From Hyperoplus lanceolatus (lineage: Eukaryota; Chordata; Actinopteri; Uranoscopiformes; Ammodytidae), in contig CM049404.1 of assembly GCA_026929865.2 (NCBI GenBank), forward strand, positions 1,428,501-1,492,500: a DNA stretch of 64,000 bases. Reading direction: 5' to 3'. Positions 48,528 through 59,285 of this stretch are shown here, piece by piece; position 1 is the stretch's first letter, and each line of letters starts with the position of its first letter. A program made the translations under genes and the position numbers. The notes under the pieces are model-generated. The model did not search any database, had not been told where the DNA came from, and worked only from the letters and a program-made list of their open reading frames with translations.

Positions 48528-49252
48528 TTTGGCGTCACGATAATGGATAAAATGACTTTGGGACATGCGGATTATTTGGGCCTGTCCAAGACTGTTCCAG
48601 GGTTATACAAAAAAAGGACCGTGTGCACTTTTTATTGACTAAGATGTATATCTGGGAGGTAATAGCTGGACTGGGATTCAAGCTTGTTACGTCGCTCTGT
48701 GCTTTATGTACGCTAAGAAAAAGTGAAAAAGACTTGTAGAAAAAGGGCAAAGATTAGCGACCAACGTCTGTCATCAAGAATTCAGACTGCTCGGGATACT
48801 GCTCCCCGCGCAGTCACAAGACACAAGGCTGTGTGCATTCCAGCCGCATACCATCTTGGACTTTCCTGGGCGGCTGGCCACGTCTGGCGGAGTCTGCCAG
48901 CTATGTAATGGAGGACCCTCTTCTGTGCCAGAGTTGGATGGACTACATCCCCCATGATCATGCCTCAAAATATCTGAACTTGAGACTGTGACACAGCTGT
49001 TTTTAATGTGCTGTCGTCAAAAAGAAGACTCTCTTCTTACTGCCTCTATTTATCATCGTTCAGTGTTTGACTCTTTGCCTTGTTGGTCCTATTCATTTGT
49101 AGTTTACTGCAGTAATGCTTACATCTATGCATTGTATTCTACTTCACTCATAAAGAGTGTTTCTGTGTTTTGGTGGGGGTTTCTGTTAGGCTATTCAAAT
49201 ATGTTTGGTTACATCTTGTTTTGGTAGAATTATTTAATTCTAAATGGAGGAA

Positions 49253-49629
49253 TGTTGTAGATTTGAATAGCTTCTATTCACCAGAATTACTGAGCAGATA
49301 GTCTTAAAGGTTAAGGTTACGAGGAAGAAGTAGAACCTCCCTAGATGGACGTGTGTTTGACTTGGTATTGCACAAATGATGAAACGATCTGTCTATTTGT
49401 AGATATGATACACTTGATACCCCCCACACATGAGAATATAAGACACTGTTCTGTAACTAATCAGTAGTGCCACTGCGGCCTCAGCCCGCTGCTATCATGC
49501 TCACTCTGAAACCCTCTGTATTGTCTGATGGAATCTCCTTCTAAATAAACCTGAACACCTGATTTAAGAAGTCTACAGTCTACTACCTCTCGTCTTTGTC
49601 AAGCCATGGGGAACAATTCGGCTACCACA
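49253..49629 (+). repeat. 3' LTR
   Basis: 377 bp; directly preceded by the polypurine tract AAATGGAGGAA and followed by the TSD ATAA. Confidence 0.93.
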
Positions 49630-49697
49630 ATAATAATAAGAAAAAGTATGGTAGATTACAATAAGTTACAGGCCCTGAGGCTCTATCTCCTCCTACA

Positions 49698-50370
49698 CCA
49701 GTGGTTCTCAACCTTTTTTTGAGCAAACGCCCCCCTAACCTTACCGAGATACTCTAGCGCCCCCCCCCCCCCCCAAAAAAAAAAAAAAAAAAACACACAG
49801 ACACACACACACACACAATTAAGAATATGTTTTGGCTACATCCTCTATCAACAATAAAACATATTTTCTGTGCTGTTTTGGTTTCTTATAAGAATTATTA
49901 AAAAAAATCCCAATATGAGCCTGTTCTATGATAGGCAGATATAACCCACTGTCAGGTGGCTGGTTGCATAAAAAGAAAAAACACTATCAGCATTGGTTGT
50001 AATCCTTGAGATCCCCCCCAGACATGTACCGAACATAGCCCATTAAGAGGGCATTGTTGTCGGCAGTTGTTGTCTCATCTAACTGGATGCTGAAGGGACA
50101 CGCACGCAGGGTGGCACACAGCTGCTGCTCAGTGTTGAGCGACATCTCCCGTATGCGCCGGGCAACAGTATCGTTACTGAGCGGGATGGCTTTGATGACT
50201 GGCGCAGCATCCCGCTCCATGACTGTCGATATTGCTTCTTTTATTGCCGGCATTACCAGAGACTCACCCACAGTGAACGGTAAACCAGACTTAGCAATTA
50301 ATAAAGCGATGTTGAAGGACGCCACCAACCCGCTTTCGCTTTGATTGACGTTCCGGGCGAACAGAGTTGA
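49698..50370 (-). mobile_element. hAT (Charlie/ZBED5-like) element fragment
   Basis: The 3' end is CAGTGGTTCTCAACCTTTTT at 49698, a typical hAT terminus, followed by a C run and A run (49757-49795). The transposase fragment lies at 49987-50345. The other terminus is missing. Confidence 0.75.
49987..50345 (-). pseudogene. hAT transposase fragment, ZBED5/SCAND3-like
   Basis: About 115 open codons: SFNIALLIAKSGLPFTVGES, then LVMPAIKEAIST, IPLSNDTVARRIREMSLNTE, LRACPFSIQLDETTTADNNA and LLMGYVRYM. This is the middle of the hAT transposases related to ZBED5, FAM200 and SCAND3, where the LDE(S/T)TD block carries the first catalytic Asp. The zinc-finger N-terminus and the C-terminal dimerisation region are gone. 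Confidence 0.85.
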
Positions 50371-50424
50371 TGGTGGGCCGTCTTGAATATTGATCCCTCA
50401 GAGACTTAACCCTCTGAGCCCTGA

Positions 50425-51012
50425 GGCCATTTTCTCGTTTTTACATACTTTTATAAATTACCATTTTAGAGGGCAAGTAGATAACATAATACCCAGGTGA
50501 TTCATATCAAAATGTTCAGAACACTCTCAGCTCTCAGTAAGGAAGGTTCAATTTTGCCCTAGTCCAATGTAGAAAAAAAATATATTTTGACATAAATGTT
50601 GAAATTTGAAGTCCGATTTTTGAAAAATGTCGAAATTTGTGTGAAATAATACCTTTATTCATCTGATTGAGTTATTTTGGCTCTTGAAATTGCTTCTCCA
50701 GAACATTAGCTTCTAAAATGTACTGGAATTTTTCCATAAAAAGGTTGGGAAGAGCAAAAAACATGACTAAAATGATCTTTTTGTCCAAACGTTTTTTTGG
50801 GTTGAGATCTAAGGGCATTTTCTCGATTTTACATGCTTTTATAAATTACCATTTTAGAGGGCAAGTAGATAACATAATACCCAGGTGATTCATATCAAAA
50901 TGTTCAGAACACTCTCAGCTCTCAGTAAGGAAGGTTCAATATTGCCCTAGACCAAAGTAAAAAAAATATATATTTTGCCAAATGCTGAAATTTGAAGTCC
51001 GATTTTTATAAT
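50425..51012. repeat. Direct duplication in the piggyBac 3' region
   Basis: A block of about 200 bp at 50425-50633 recurs at 50815-51012 with few differences (AGAGGGCAAGTAGATAACAT, CCCAGGTGATTCATATCAAA and GAAGTCCGATTTTT are in both). The start-to-start distance is about 389 bp. Confidence 0.88.
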
Positions 51013-51378
51013 AGATGTCACTTACAAAAAAATCATGAAGAAATACAATAATTGACTAATGTTAACATGCTAATACTAAAATAAAATATGAATAGTGTGG
51101 ATGCAGGAGGACTTCAGATGCTGCCAGAGGAAGGACCTGATCCACACCGTCTTGTCTCCACCAGGGAAAACTGGAAGAGAACAGACAGACAACAAATGAG
51201 CCAAGAAAAGTGAACAGGCATGAAAACAAAAAGAGTACTATCCTGCTGAGCGAAAGCATTATCCCCATTTACAAAGCATTAGCTTCTATAATGCACTGTC
51301 ATTTTCCAAAAAAAAGTTGGGAAGTGCAAAAAAACATGACTAAAATCAAATTTTCCAAAATACAAATTGTCTCTTACT

Positions 51379-52060
51379 CTACTTTGACCACATATGAGGA
51401 ATTAAGCAAAATGAGACTGAATAATGACTTGATACCACATATAAAAAGGTCCATGGGATGTGTAATGAAAGGGACGCATCACAATCCGTGTAAATGTGAT
51501 ACCCTGTCCCTAGGTATGGCTGCACAAGTGACATTACAGCATCGTAAGAGAGGCCATGTCCGGAGGGGATGTCACTTTTCCCTGTGTAAATGTTAAAATC
51601 TATGGTGTAGCCATTGCTTGAGTCCGCCAAAACACGAACAATTTGAAACCCCACTTAGTAGGTTTGGCCTTCATGTATTCAGTCATTCCGGTTTTAACCT
51701 TTAAGGCAACCATCCTTTCATCCACAGCCAGGTTTTAGTATGGATGAAAATAGGTCTTTGCTGCGGTTTTGATCGAATTGAGGAGAGGTTTGACCCTGAA
51801 GAGTTTGTCGAATTGTGGCGTTCCTTCTTCCTATCATTGTTTACATCTTTATCTGGATCACTTATGTGTAAGTTCCAGGAGATGACACCAAATCTGTCCC
51901 TACTCATGACTGTTGCCGCAAATGGACAGGTTAAACTGTGGTTCTGCCTCCAGTAATCAGCAATGTGGTGCAGTCTAAGCAGGGCCATGTAAAAGAGGAG
52001 TCCAATGTACTTGTAAAACTTCTCAACTGTCAAATCAGTCCATTTAAACTTTTTACTCAT
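51379..52060 (-). pseudogene. piggyBac transposase (PGBD-like) remnant
   Basis: The N-terminal catalytic part is open from 52060: FKWTDLTVEKFYKYIGLLFY, MALLRLHHIADYW, ATVMSRDRFGVISWNLHISD. A frameshifted run follows (FDKLFRVKPLLNSIKT, LAVDERMVALKVKTGMTEYM). Then KPTKWGFKLFVLADSSNGYT, IDFNIYTG, GLSYDAVMSLV and GYHIYTD, the block around the catalytic Asp. The C-terminal third is degraded. Multiple frameshifts make it non-functional. Confidence 0.85.
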
Positions 52061-52440
52061 GGCAATTTTTTGGCAGCCTGTTTGTTTGTGTTGCTACAGA
52101 GTGTGTCTACAGTGTGTGCAGTGAAACACAATTAGAAGAGCTCAATTGGTGTGTAGAAGTGTGTACCTAGCTGTGGGCCAGGGGTGTGTGCAGGTTGAAA
52201 CCTGGAGACAGGAGGAGCGGTGTCCTGGTCTTCCTCAGTCTTTCAAGCCCACTGCTGCGTAGGGGGTGCTGGTGGAGTTGGGACATGGGACCTCTGCGGG
52301 TGGTTCTCCTCTTCTGCTGGACCTGGTGCTGCCACAGATTCACAGAAATCAGTCTCATTATCTCATAACAAAAATATTCAAACTTCACAACTTGTATTTG
52401 CAAACAACAGTGTAATAAAAGTCGATGCAAAAACATTTCC

Positions 52441-52821
52441 ATTCTCTACTATTTGTAAATTGCAAAGGTACATACTTTTACACAGAATACACACTATTAC
52501 TATTATTTTCAAACAAAAGTAGTGCTATCAATAGAGAAATCAGTCCCTGTAATGTCAAGAATGCAAAATTCAAGCTATCTTACATTTACACACAGAGCTT
52601 CATTTGCAATTTCTAAAATAAATTATTATACCCGGTTATAAACAGCTGTATAGCCTACTACAATATGTTTGTTTCTCTCTCTCTCTTCTGTAACTTCTGT
52701 CTCCTCCCCTCAGCCAGACTAAATGACGACTTTCCATCTCCCACAACAGACAGCTGCACTGCCACCGATTAATGCCTATGCTGGTTCATTCACCATTTTC
52801 GTACTCATACGCAAACATATT

Positions 52822-52861
<40 letters not shown>

Positions 52862-53369
52862 ACACGGGTGTCCAAAATGCGAGACAGCTAGTAAACAAAA
52901 TTGAGACAAGAGGGGAAAATGGTACTGTTTTGAACCTAGCCTACATTGTTAAACAACCACTAAATCAATAATACACATACACTGCGGAGAATTAAAGGAT
53001 TAAAACACCGATACAGAACCTGCTTTCTATCATTATAAAATGGCTATTATAATATAAGGAAAGAGGTTTGTCTTGACTCAGTCTTCCCTTGGCCCAGCTG
53101 TCCTGATATTCCACCCACACACACCTCCAATGGATGGCGCAAAATACGTCATCCATTGGAGCCGTGGTCTGCGTGCCAGAGGGCCCGAAGACCACAGGCC
53201 TTTTAGTTCCGCACATTTTACTCACCCACCAATAAGGAATGAGGGAGGCGGAGGGCTCACGGACGAGATGTAACACACAGCGTCCGCCATGTTTCTCTCC
53301 CGCTTAGCGAAGAAGCAGACTCCTGAAAAACTCCCGACCATGGCAGAAGGATAAATAAGGTTTGAATTG
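52441..53369. other. Unassigned, with CA microsatellite and a hairpin
   Basis: A (CA)n run of about 38 bp lies at 52824-52861. TCCAATGGATG (53127) is inverted as CATCCATTGGA (53151), an 11-bp stem with a 13-nt loop. Otherwise nothing recognised. Confidence 0.6.
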
Positions 53370-53377
53370 GAGTCAGG

Positions 53378-54688
53378 CAGTGGCGTGGCGTGGGGATTTT
53401 TTTTTGAGGAAGCCATGTGAGACAACACCTTTAATCTACATGTTTATTGGAAGGTGGGGGACAGAAAAGAGTAGGCTACGTCGCAGCTTGTATTTAATGT
53501 AACTAGCGCCTGGTCACTTTACCAGGACTTGCACACGCCTGTAATCTGTCTGACACCGCTCGTTCGCTCTCTCTCTCACTCACTCACTCACTCACACACC
53601 TCCTAATTGTTTTATTAAATTATACATTGTATTATAAATGCACCCCCCACCCCGACCGGAATGCACAACTAGCCGCTTAATGCCCAATACAGATTCGAAT
53701 TCATTCACACATAATTAGGGACGTTTAGGCTATTTTAAGTTTCACGTTCTCACGTGAGACACAACTCACACAATCAGTTATGTGCTTGACATATTACTAA
53801 TATTACTTTCTATGCATCCTTTTCGTTTAAGAACTAGGCCAAATGTTCATTATACAACACTACTTAAGACAACCCAGAACAACTTCAGTGGATACCAATG
53901 CCACTTAATCAAGGCACAATCAGCAATAAAATAACACAAAACATAACATATAGCTACACGGACAGTAAAGGGAACAGTTAACCCGCACCGGGAGAAGGTG
54001 TGTATTTTACTCACTATTTGTAGAGATTAGCTGAAGATTGCTGCTACCAGCTAGCCACTCGGTGCGGACATAGTTCTCCTCCCTGAAAGTGCGATAAACT
54101 TTCTTTCTCTCCACACGCATTGGCCTGCCGTCAGATTTGATTTTTAATGGCTCCTCAATTGGCAGTTTGGTAAAATATTTTTTTACTAAATACTCAAAAT
54201 CTCCACCCTCCATAACTGTTCTTGCTAATATGATAACAATGCAAACATGCTAAATGCTAAATTTCAGTGACGTTGATAATGATGCTTTGATTTGATTGGT
54301 GTGAAGCCAAGGGCTGTGTGGCTTCCCTTGGCACCCTCATGACACCCTCCTGACCAATCACAGGAGGGCAGTGTCAAGACAATAGCCTCACCTGATTGGT
54401 CAATCCTCTTCTTTTTTCACCAAGGGATGCCAGCTCGGGCTGGCTTCCTCGAGGACATACAGTGTGCAGTATCATGTTTCGCCGCGTCTTCAGAATCTAA
54501 AATGTAAGGGGTTGTTTCGCGCATTGTGAAATGCTCAATGAGAGGAGAAAAATGGGGAAGAAATGACAGCAACACAGCACCAAAGAATTACCTAAACTGT
54601 TAATAAAAATGTTTTTATTGGATGACAACTACAGCCTAAAAAACAGGGAAGCCTGGCTTCCCTTGGGCTCCGGGAGAAAACGCCACTG
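53378..54688 (-). mobile_element. hAT element with 8-bp TSD
   Basis: 1311 bp with ends CAGTGGCGTGGCGTGGGG (left) and CCAGTGGCGTTTTCTCCCGG read inward from the right (offset by one base). Flanked by the perfect TSD GAGTCAGG (53370-53377, 54689-54696). It retains what looks like the first coding exon of the transposase (54007-54213) and is otherwise non-coding, so it is a deletion derivative. Confidence 0.88.
54007..54213 (-). pseudogene. hAT transposase N-terminal exon (tentative)
   Basis: 68 codons starting MEGGDFEYLVKKYFTKLPIE and running through KIKSDGRPMRVERKKVYRTF to RTEWLAGSSN. The composition and the R-x-E-W-L block resemble the region just before the TTF/BED-type zinc finger in ZMYM-related hAT transposases. 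The identification is from pattern memory and the context of a hAT element; catalytic parts are absent. Confidence 0.45.
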
Positions 54689-54989
54689 GAGTCAGGTGTC
54701 ATTATGCTTCCTTAAAGAGGTGAGTTTTGAGTTGACTTTTGAATGAGTTTATTGAGTCTGAGATGCTGATGTTTGGGGGGAGGGAGTTCCAGAGGGTTGG
54801 GTGCAGTAAGATAAAATGCATAATGTCTGAATTTAGACATATTTGTTACACTTTATTTTTTTTAGACAATGTGTATTGCAATAAAGAAAAAGTTCCTGTA
54901 CATATTTTCAACAGTAAAAGGTATATACTGTATATATATTTAAGGGTTCAAAAAAGTAAATTTTTTCAATATATATTTTGGGTATTTTT

Positions 54990-55090
54990 TTATTTTTTTT
55001 AATCGGCCGATTTAATCGTTATCGTAATTTTTATCTGAAAATAATCGGCATCGGCACTCCAAAATCAATATCGGTCGGGCCCTACACCAG
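54990..55090. mobile_element. MITE end (ATCGGC family)
   Basis: TTTAATCGGCCGATTTAATC, then ATAATCGGCATCGGCACTCC and CAATATCGGTCGGGCCCTA, is the terminus of a fish hAT-like MITE (reads TAGGGCCCGACCGATAT inward). Only this end is seen; 54697-54989 is unassigned AT-rich sequence. Confidence 0.5.
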
Positions 55091-55111
55091 TGCAAGAAAT
55101 GAACATGTTAA

Positions 55112-55710
55112 GGCCGAATTCCATCAGCTGCCTGTCCGGTCATTCTCCGCTCCAGCACGGCATCGGAGCTGTGAGGTTTTTACATTAGTCAGTGCGTGAG
55201 CGTCCACTAGCTCCTCTGCACCGTCTCTCTGCTCTGCTGCTGCTCCAGCCGCCCGGTGAAATACGCACTGCTTCTTTTTTTGCTGGATGCCGGAGCTCAC
55301 CGCATCAATTTAGCACAGAACACATCGAGATAGACAGGAACACAGACGTCGACAAAACAATAATAACTGGTTAATTTTCAAAATAAGACAGTCGGTATTC
55401 AATGCAGGTAACAATCCCAAAAAGAGACACATATAAGCATGTCCACTGTTGTTTTACTCGTTCGGAAGGGAACAATAACCTTCCGTGCGTTTGTTGTTGT
55501 GTAAATACCATATAGGAGACTCACATTATCAAGAGCGAGATCCCGTCACTTTTATTGCCACGAGAACTCCTCGGTCTCGCGACTCCAGCCGTCCGGCGGC
55601 CCTGGCCGTGCCAGCTTTGAAAACGAAGCCGGTGGGTGTTGACGGACGTGGGCGCACGGAGCAAAACCGTAGGACACCGCACGCGCAGCCAGTGGAATTC
55701 TGGGGTTAGT
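55112..55710. mobile_element. Probable MITE, GC-rich
   Basis: Left GCCGAATTCCATCAGCTGCC and right, read inward, CCAGAATTCCACTGGCTGCG pair as imperfect inverted ends. The interior is GC-rich (CCGTCCGGCGGCCCTGGCCG region) without a real ORF. Confidence 0.5.
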
Positions 55711-55949
55711 CTGGACCCCTGCAACATTAGTATTTGCCTGCCAGGAGGGCAGCACATATTAAACTGAACATGCTGTGACGTCACCGTGTTCGGATTGCTC
55801 CTCCTCGTGCATACACCGACACATGCCAAGCATCAACACACTCACCGGCACCCAGGGGGCCCCGCGAAGTAGCAGGGAGGAGCTTAGAGATGAAACTTCT
55901 GTTTACAAAACGATAACAACAAATGCTTTACTATGTAAAAACAGACAGA

Positions 55950-56175
55950 GAGAGAGGAGGACTGTGCAGATAAACACACCAGCACATACACTGCCCGGCC
56001 CAAAAAAAGTCACACACTCAAAGATCTTGTTGGACCACCTTTAGCTTTGATTACGGCACATATTGCCCCTAGCATATGGCCCCTTGATAAGCTTTATTTG
56101 GCACATAAGGTTGCTTAGAACCTAGAACTGACCAACTGTAAAATACAGCCAGAAAGAGGAGGACTGTGCAGATAA
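55950..56175. mobile_element. Tc1-type end inside a duplicated word
   Basis: CACTGCCCGGCCCAAAAAAA with GTCACACACTC at 55987 resembles a Tc1-type MITE end. The word GAGGAGGACTGTGCAGATAA occurs on both sides (about 55954 and 56156), so the intervening ~180 bp may be an insertion between a long duplication. Confidence 0.45.
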
Positions 56176-56335
56176 ATAGTTTGCCTCTAACCATAATTAT
56201 TTATTGGATTACATTTTGGATTCAGTTCATCACTGCCATATCCTGAAAAAGTACAAACTGTACCAGCAATGTTATGTTGTTTTTACTTTATGCCCATTTA
56301 CAACAGGTGAAGGGAGTGCCAATGCAAACAAGCTA

Positions 56336-57860
56336 TTTTTTTTTCATTTATTTATTGGGGTTTTTAATTTTTACATCACACAAAAAAAAATACGGCGTCT
56401 TGCCAGAAGGGAAGTGAAGGCTAATGTTTCTGATTGTAAGGCTGTAATATGGGGTTGTTGAGATGGGGTTCCAAATATTGCAATGAAGGGGTCTGTTTTA
56501 ATTTGGGCTCCTAGAACCTTTGTCATGATCATAAAAAAGTCATTCCAGAATCTGTTTAGTCTGGGACAATAAAAAAACATATGACTCAAGTTACAAGAGG
56601 AGGCGTGGCATCTGTCACATTGGTCCACAACATTTGGATACATTTCAGATAGTCTGGATTTGCTAAAATGGACTCTATGTAACACTTTAAACTGTATAAG
56701 CTGCAGCCTGGCACAAGGAGAAGATGAGCATATACTATTTACAGCCTTATCCCACCATTGATCTGTCAAATCTACCCCAAACTCACGCTCCCAAGCATTT
56801 TTGCTTTTGACAGCGGAATTTTTTTCCAGAGCCATGAGTTTCTCATAAATCTTAGATATTAGTGATTTCTGCTGAGGTTTTACGGTCAGAAGGTCTTCCC
56901 ATGGTTGGTTAATAGAGAGGGAGGGATAACATGAAAAAAGAGAAGAGGCACAATGCCTGATTTGAAAGTACATAAATAAATGTGGTGTAGGTAAATTAAA
57001 ATCTTTGGACAGGTCTGAAAAAGTAGCAAAAGTGACATCTTTATAAAGGTCTCTGAAAACTTTAATGCCTCGATCTTGCCATAACATGTAGGAGATATTC
57101 CCAACAGATGGGGGGAATAGGTGATTGTTCACTATGGGCATCAGAGTGGATGCAGAGGAAAACTTAAAATGGCGCCTAAATTGGAACCAAATCCTCAGAG
57201 TAGATAGCACAATCGGATTCTTAGTGAAAGTAGAAGGATTAATGGGCAATGAAGATGTGAGTAAAGCCACAAGTGCAGAGGAGAAACACAACTGGGTCTC
57301 AAGTTTACACCATAATAGTTCGGGGGATTGAAGCCAGTAAGTTAATTTGTGTATTTATGCTGACCAATAATACAGAAGAAAATTTGGTAAGGCGAGACCG
57401 CCGTCAGATGTACATTTTTGCAATAATGACTTTCTTATCCTGGCCTTAAAACACTGAATTGTGCACTGAAATAGAAAAAGAAATCTTGGCAAGACATTCA
57501 TCTTTACCACGTTAATCCTACTTATCAATGACAGAGGGAGAGAGTTCCACCTCTTAAAATCCAGTCCAAGCTGGGCAACTAATGGGGCACAATTGGCAGA
57601 ATAAAGAGAAGGCAAGGTGTGGGTCACATTAATCCCTAAATAACCCTGAGGGGCTGAGCTTAAAAGGAATATCCGATTGTTTAAGTTGTAAAGCTAAGGT
57701 GGATAGCATTCACTTTTAAGTAGATTCACTTTATAGCCTGAAAAAGAGCCAAATCTCTCCAGCAATGATAAAATTGGTGGAATAGTAGTCAGCGGGTCCG
57801 GTATACAAAAGAAAGTCATTAGCATAAAGAGAGCAAACAAGCTTTTAAGATAACTTGGGC
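56336..57860 (-). mobile_element. L1/Tx1-type LINE, truncated at both ends
   Basis: Minus strand. It ends in AATAAATAAATG and an A run (T run at 56336-56344). The 5' truncation is near 57860. Only the post-RT half of ORF2 remains, and the ORF runs almost into the tail. Confidence 0.85.
56371..57860 (-). pseudogene. L1/Tx1 ORF2 downstream region
   Basis: From the 5' side: FGSFSGYKVNLLKSE, SAPQGYLGIN, LGLDFKRWNSLPLSLISRIN with VVKMNVLPRFLF, DGGLALPNFLLYYWSA, then after a shift the 306-codon frame from 57291 with SYMLWQDRGIKVFRDLY, NAWEREFGVDLTDQWWDKAV, FKVLHRVHFSKSRL and the zinc-knuckle CDRCHASSCNLSHMFFYC. It stops right after LLARRRIFF. The equivalent protein at 9 kb continues about 60 more residues there, so the C-terminus is missing. 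Confidence 0.85.
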
Positions 57861-59285
57861 GCATTAACATATTTTTAAGAGAATATTAATTGATGAACTT
57901 TTTCTTTCTTTTTTTTTTTTACAATAAAGAATTGTATAGAATTACTGTGAATGACAAGAGTATGTGCATTGATTATACATGTATGTCCAGAAAGGCATTC
58001 TACATTAACACTCCGATTGTTTCTCATCCCTTTATCATTTATCACCTGCTTTTCCCTCTTTTCCTGCTCTCTCCTCTTTCCTCTCAGTCTCTCCTGCTCT
58101 TTTTAGTCTGGAAATATTACTGCTAGTTACATCATAGCAGCCTGTAGGCCCAGCCAGAATGATGCAACAGCATGCAGACAGACAGAATGCAAACAGAGAA
58201 ATACACAACACAGTGTTTGTCCATTCCTTTTCGTCTCCATCTTTATTGTTAAAAAGGCAGGTTGTTATATACTGGGCTTAGAAATAGTCAGACTGGAGAG
58301 AGAGCTCAAGTTACATGTGTCTTTAATTGGTAATCACCGGAACCATACACACAGGTATAGAAAAAAGTGGCTACATAACAGATAACGTTTCATATTTTGG
58401 CAAACCATAAACTAAAGGTGTATTCACATGGGAATGTCCGCTAGTTCACTTGCTTTGGTCCAGACCAAATAGAATTTCAATTACATGTTGATGAACTACC
58501 AACATATGAAACCATGTGATGATGATAACTGAAGATTAGCCTGAATTGCAGAGAACGGTAGTTTTTTCTCAAATTGTGGCAGTGGGGGAAAGTGAGACAA
58601 ATGCTGTGGGGTAAGGTGAGACAGTGTCTGTGCCCTCTTTTAATAAATCCATTATATTTGAGGTAGCAAGGAGACTAGTTTGAATAAGACAAAAGACAAT
58701 GTGGGCTGGAGGTGGGGGTTGATGGTTCAAGAGGTGTCAGCAAGGGCATGGTTTGGCACGTACGGTATGTATGTGGGGGACAGGAGAGTGACCTTTAACA
58801 TCAATAGACTCTAAAGTAATATGTCTTTATTCAATGAATGATCCGATTAAATGAATGTAGAAAAATATTAATCAAAGACTTAAAAGATGGAAAATGACAG
58901 CTCAGTCCTGTGTGCTGAGTCCCAGGCTGTTCTAGCTGGTTCTGATTGTCCTTTGCTCTGACCCCCAGACACTAGCTGGCTCTAAGGGTCCTGTATTCTG
59001 ATCCCCAGACTGTGTTTTAATCTAACTGGTTCTATCTGTCATTTGAATGTTAATTATTGAATATAAATTATTTGTTGTATTTGATCAGAGTTACTTTCAA
59101 GTGTTTAGAAAATTTGTTGCTTAATTGACCAAACCCCATGATTCTGTTACTAGTCCGACATTATTTTTGGAATATTTGGTTTTCAAGCTAGCTGTAAGGA
59201 TTCTAACTGTTACAACATGTGTTGTTATGGTAGTTTCAGAGTGGAAAAAGTAAGTGGATCAGTTTACCCCTTTGATTTGCTGTAT
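57861..59285. other. Unassigned spacer
   Basis: 1.4 kb without recognised gene, TE end or RNA gene. It includes a T run at 57906-57920 and GGGGTAAGGTGAGACAGTGT near 58609. Confidence 0.4.

Larger units (their letters stand above)
48151..49629 (+). mobile_element. Young non-autonomous LTR retrotransposon
   Basis: Two 377-bp LTRs (48151-48527 and 49253-49629) starting TGTTGTAG and ending CTACCACA, flanked by a 4-bp TSD ATAA (48147-48150, 49630-49633). Downstream of the first LTR, TTTGGCGTCACGA is a candidate primer-binding site (TGGCG start). Upstream of the second, AAATGGAGGAA is a polypurine tract. AATAAA lies in each LTR. The 725-bp interior has no gag, protease or RT; a short ORF ending in a hydrophobic stretch (48988-49227) is unassigned. 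I found one difference between the LTRs (CTACTG versus CTACTA near 48480/49583). Confidence 0.93.
50406..52440 (-). mobile_element. piggyBac element, one end present
   Basis: The 3' end is TTAA (50406-50409) followed by CCCTCTGAGCCCTGAGG, a piggyBac-type terminus. The 3' region contains a ~200-bp direct duplication. The transposase pseudogene lies at 51379-52060 with an N-terminal extension toward 52440. The 5' terminus was not found. Confidence 0.75.

Noticed and set aside
48988-49227. Retroviral envelope fragment in the LTR element
   Set aside because: The ORF ends in a hydrophobic stretch near the 3' LTR, which is suggestive by position only. I see no recognisable envelope motif, so I left it unassigned.
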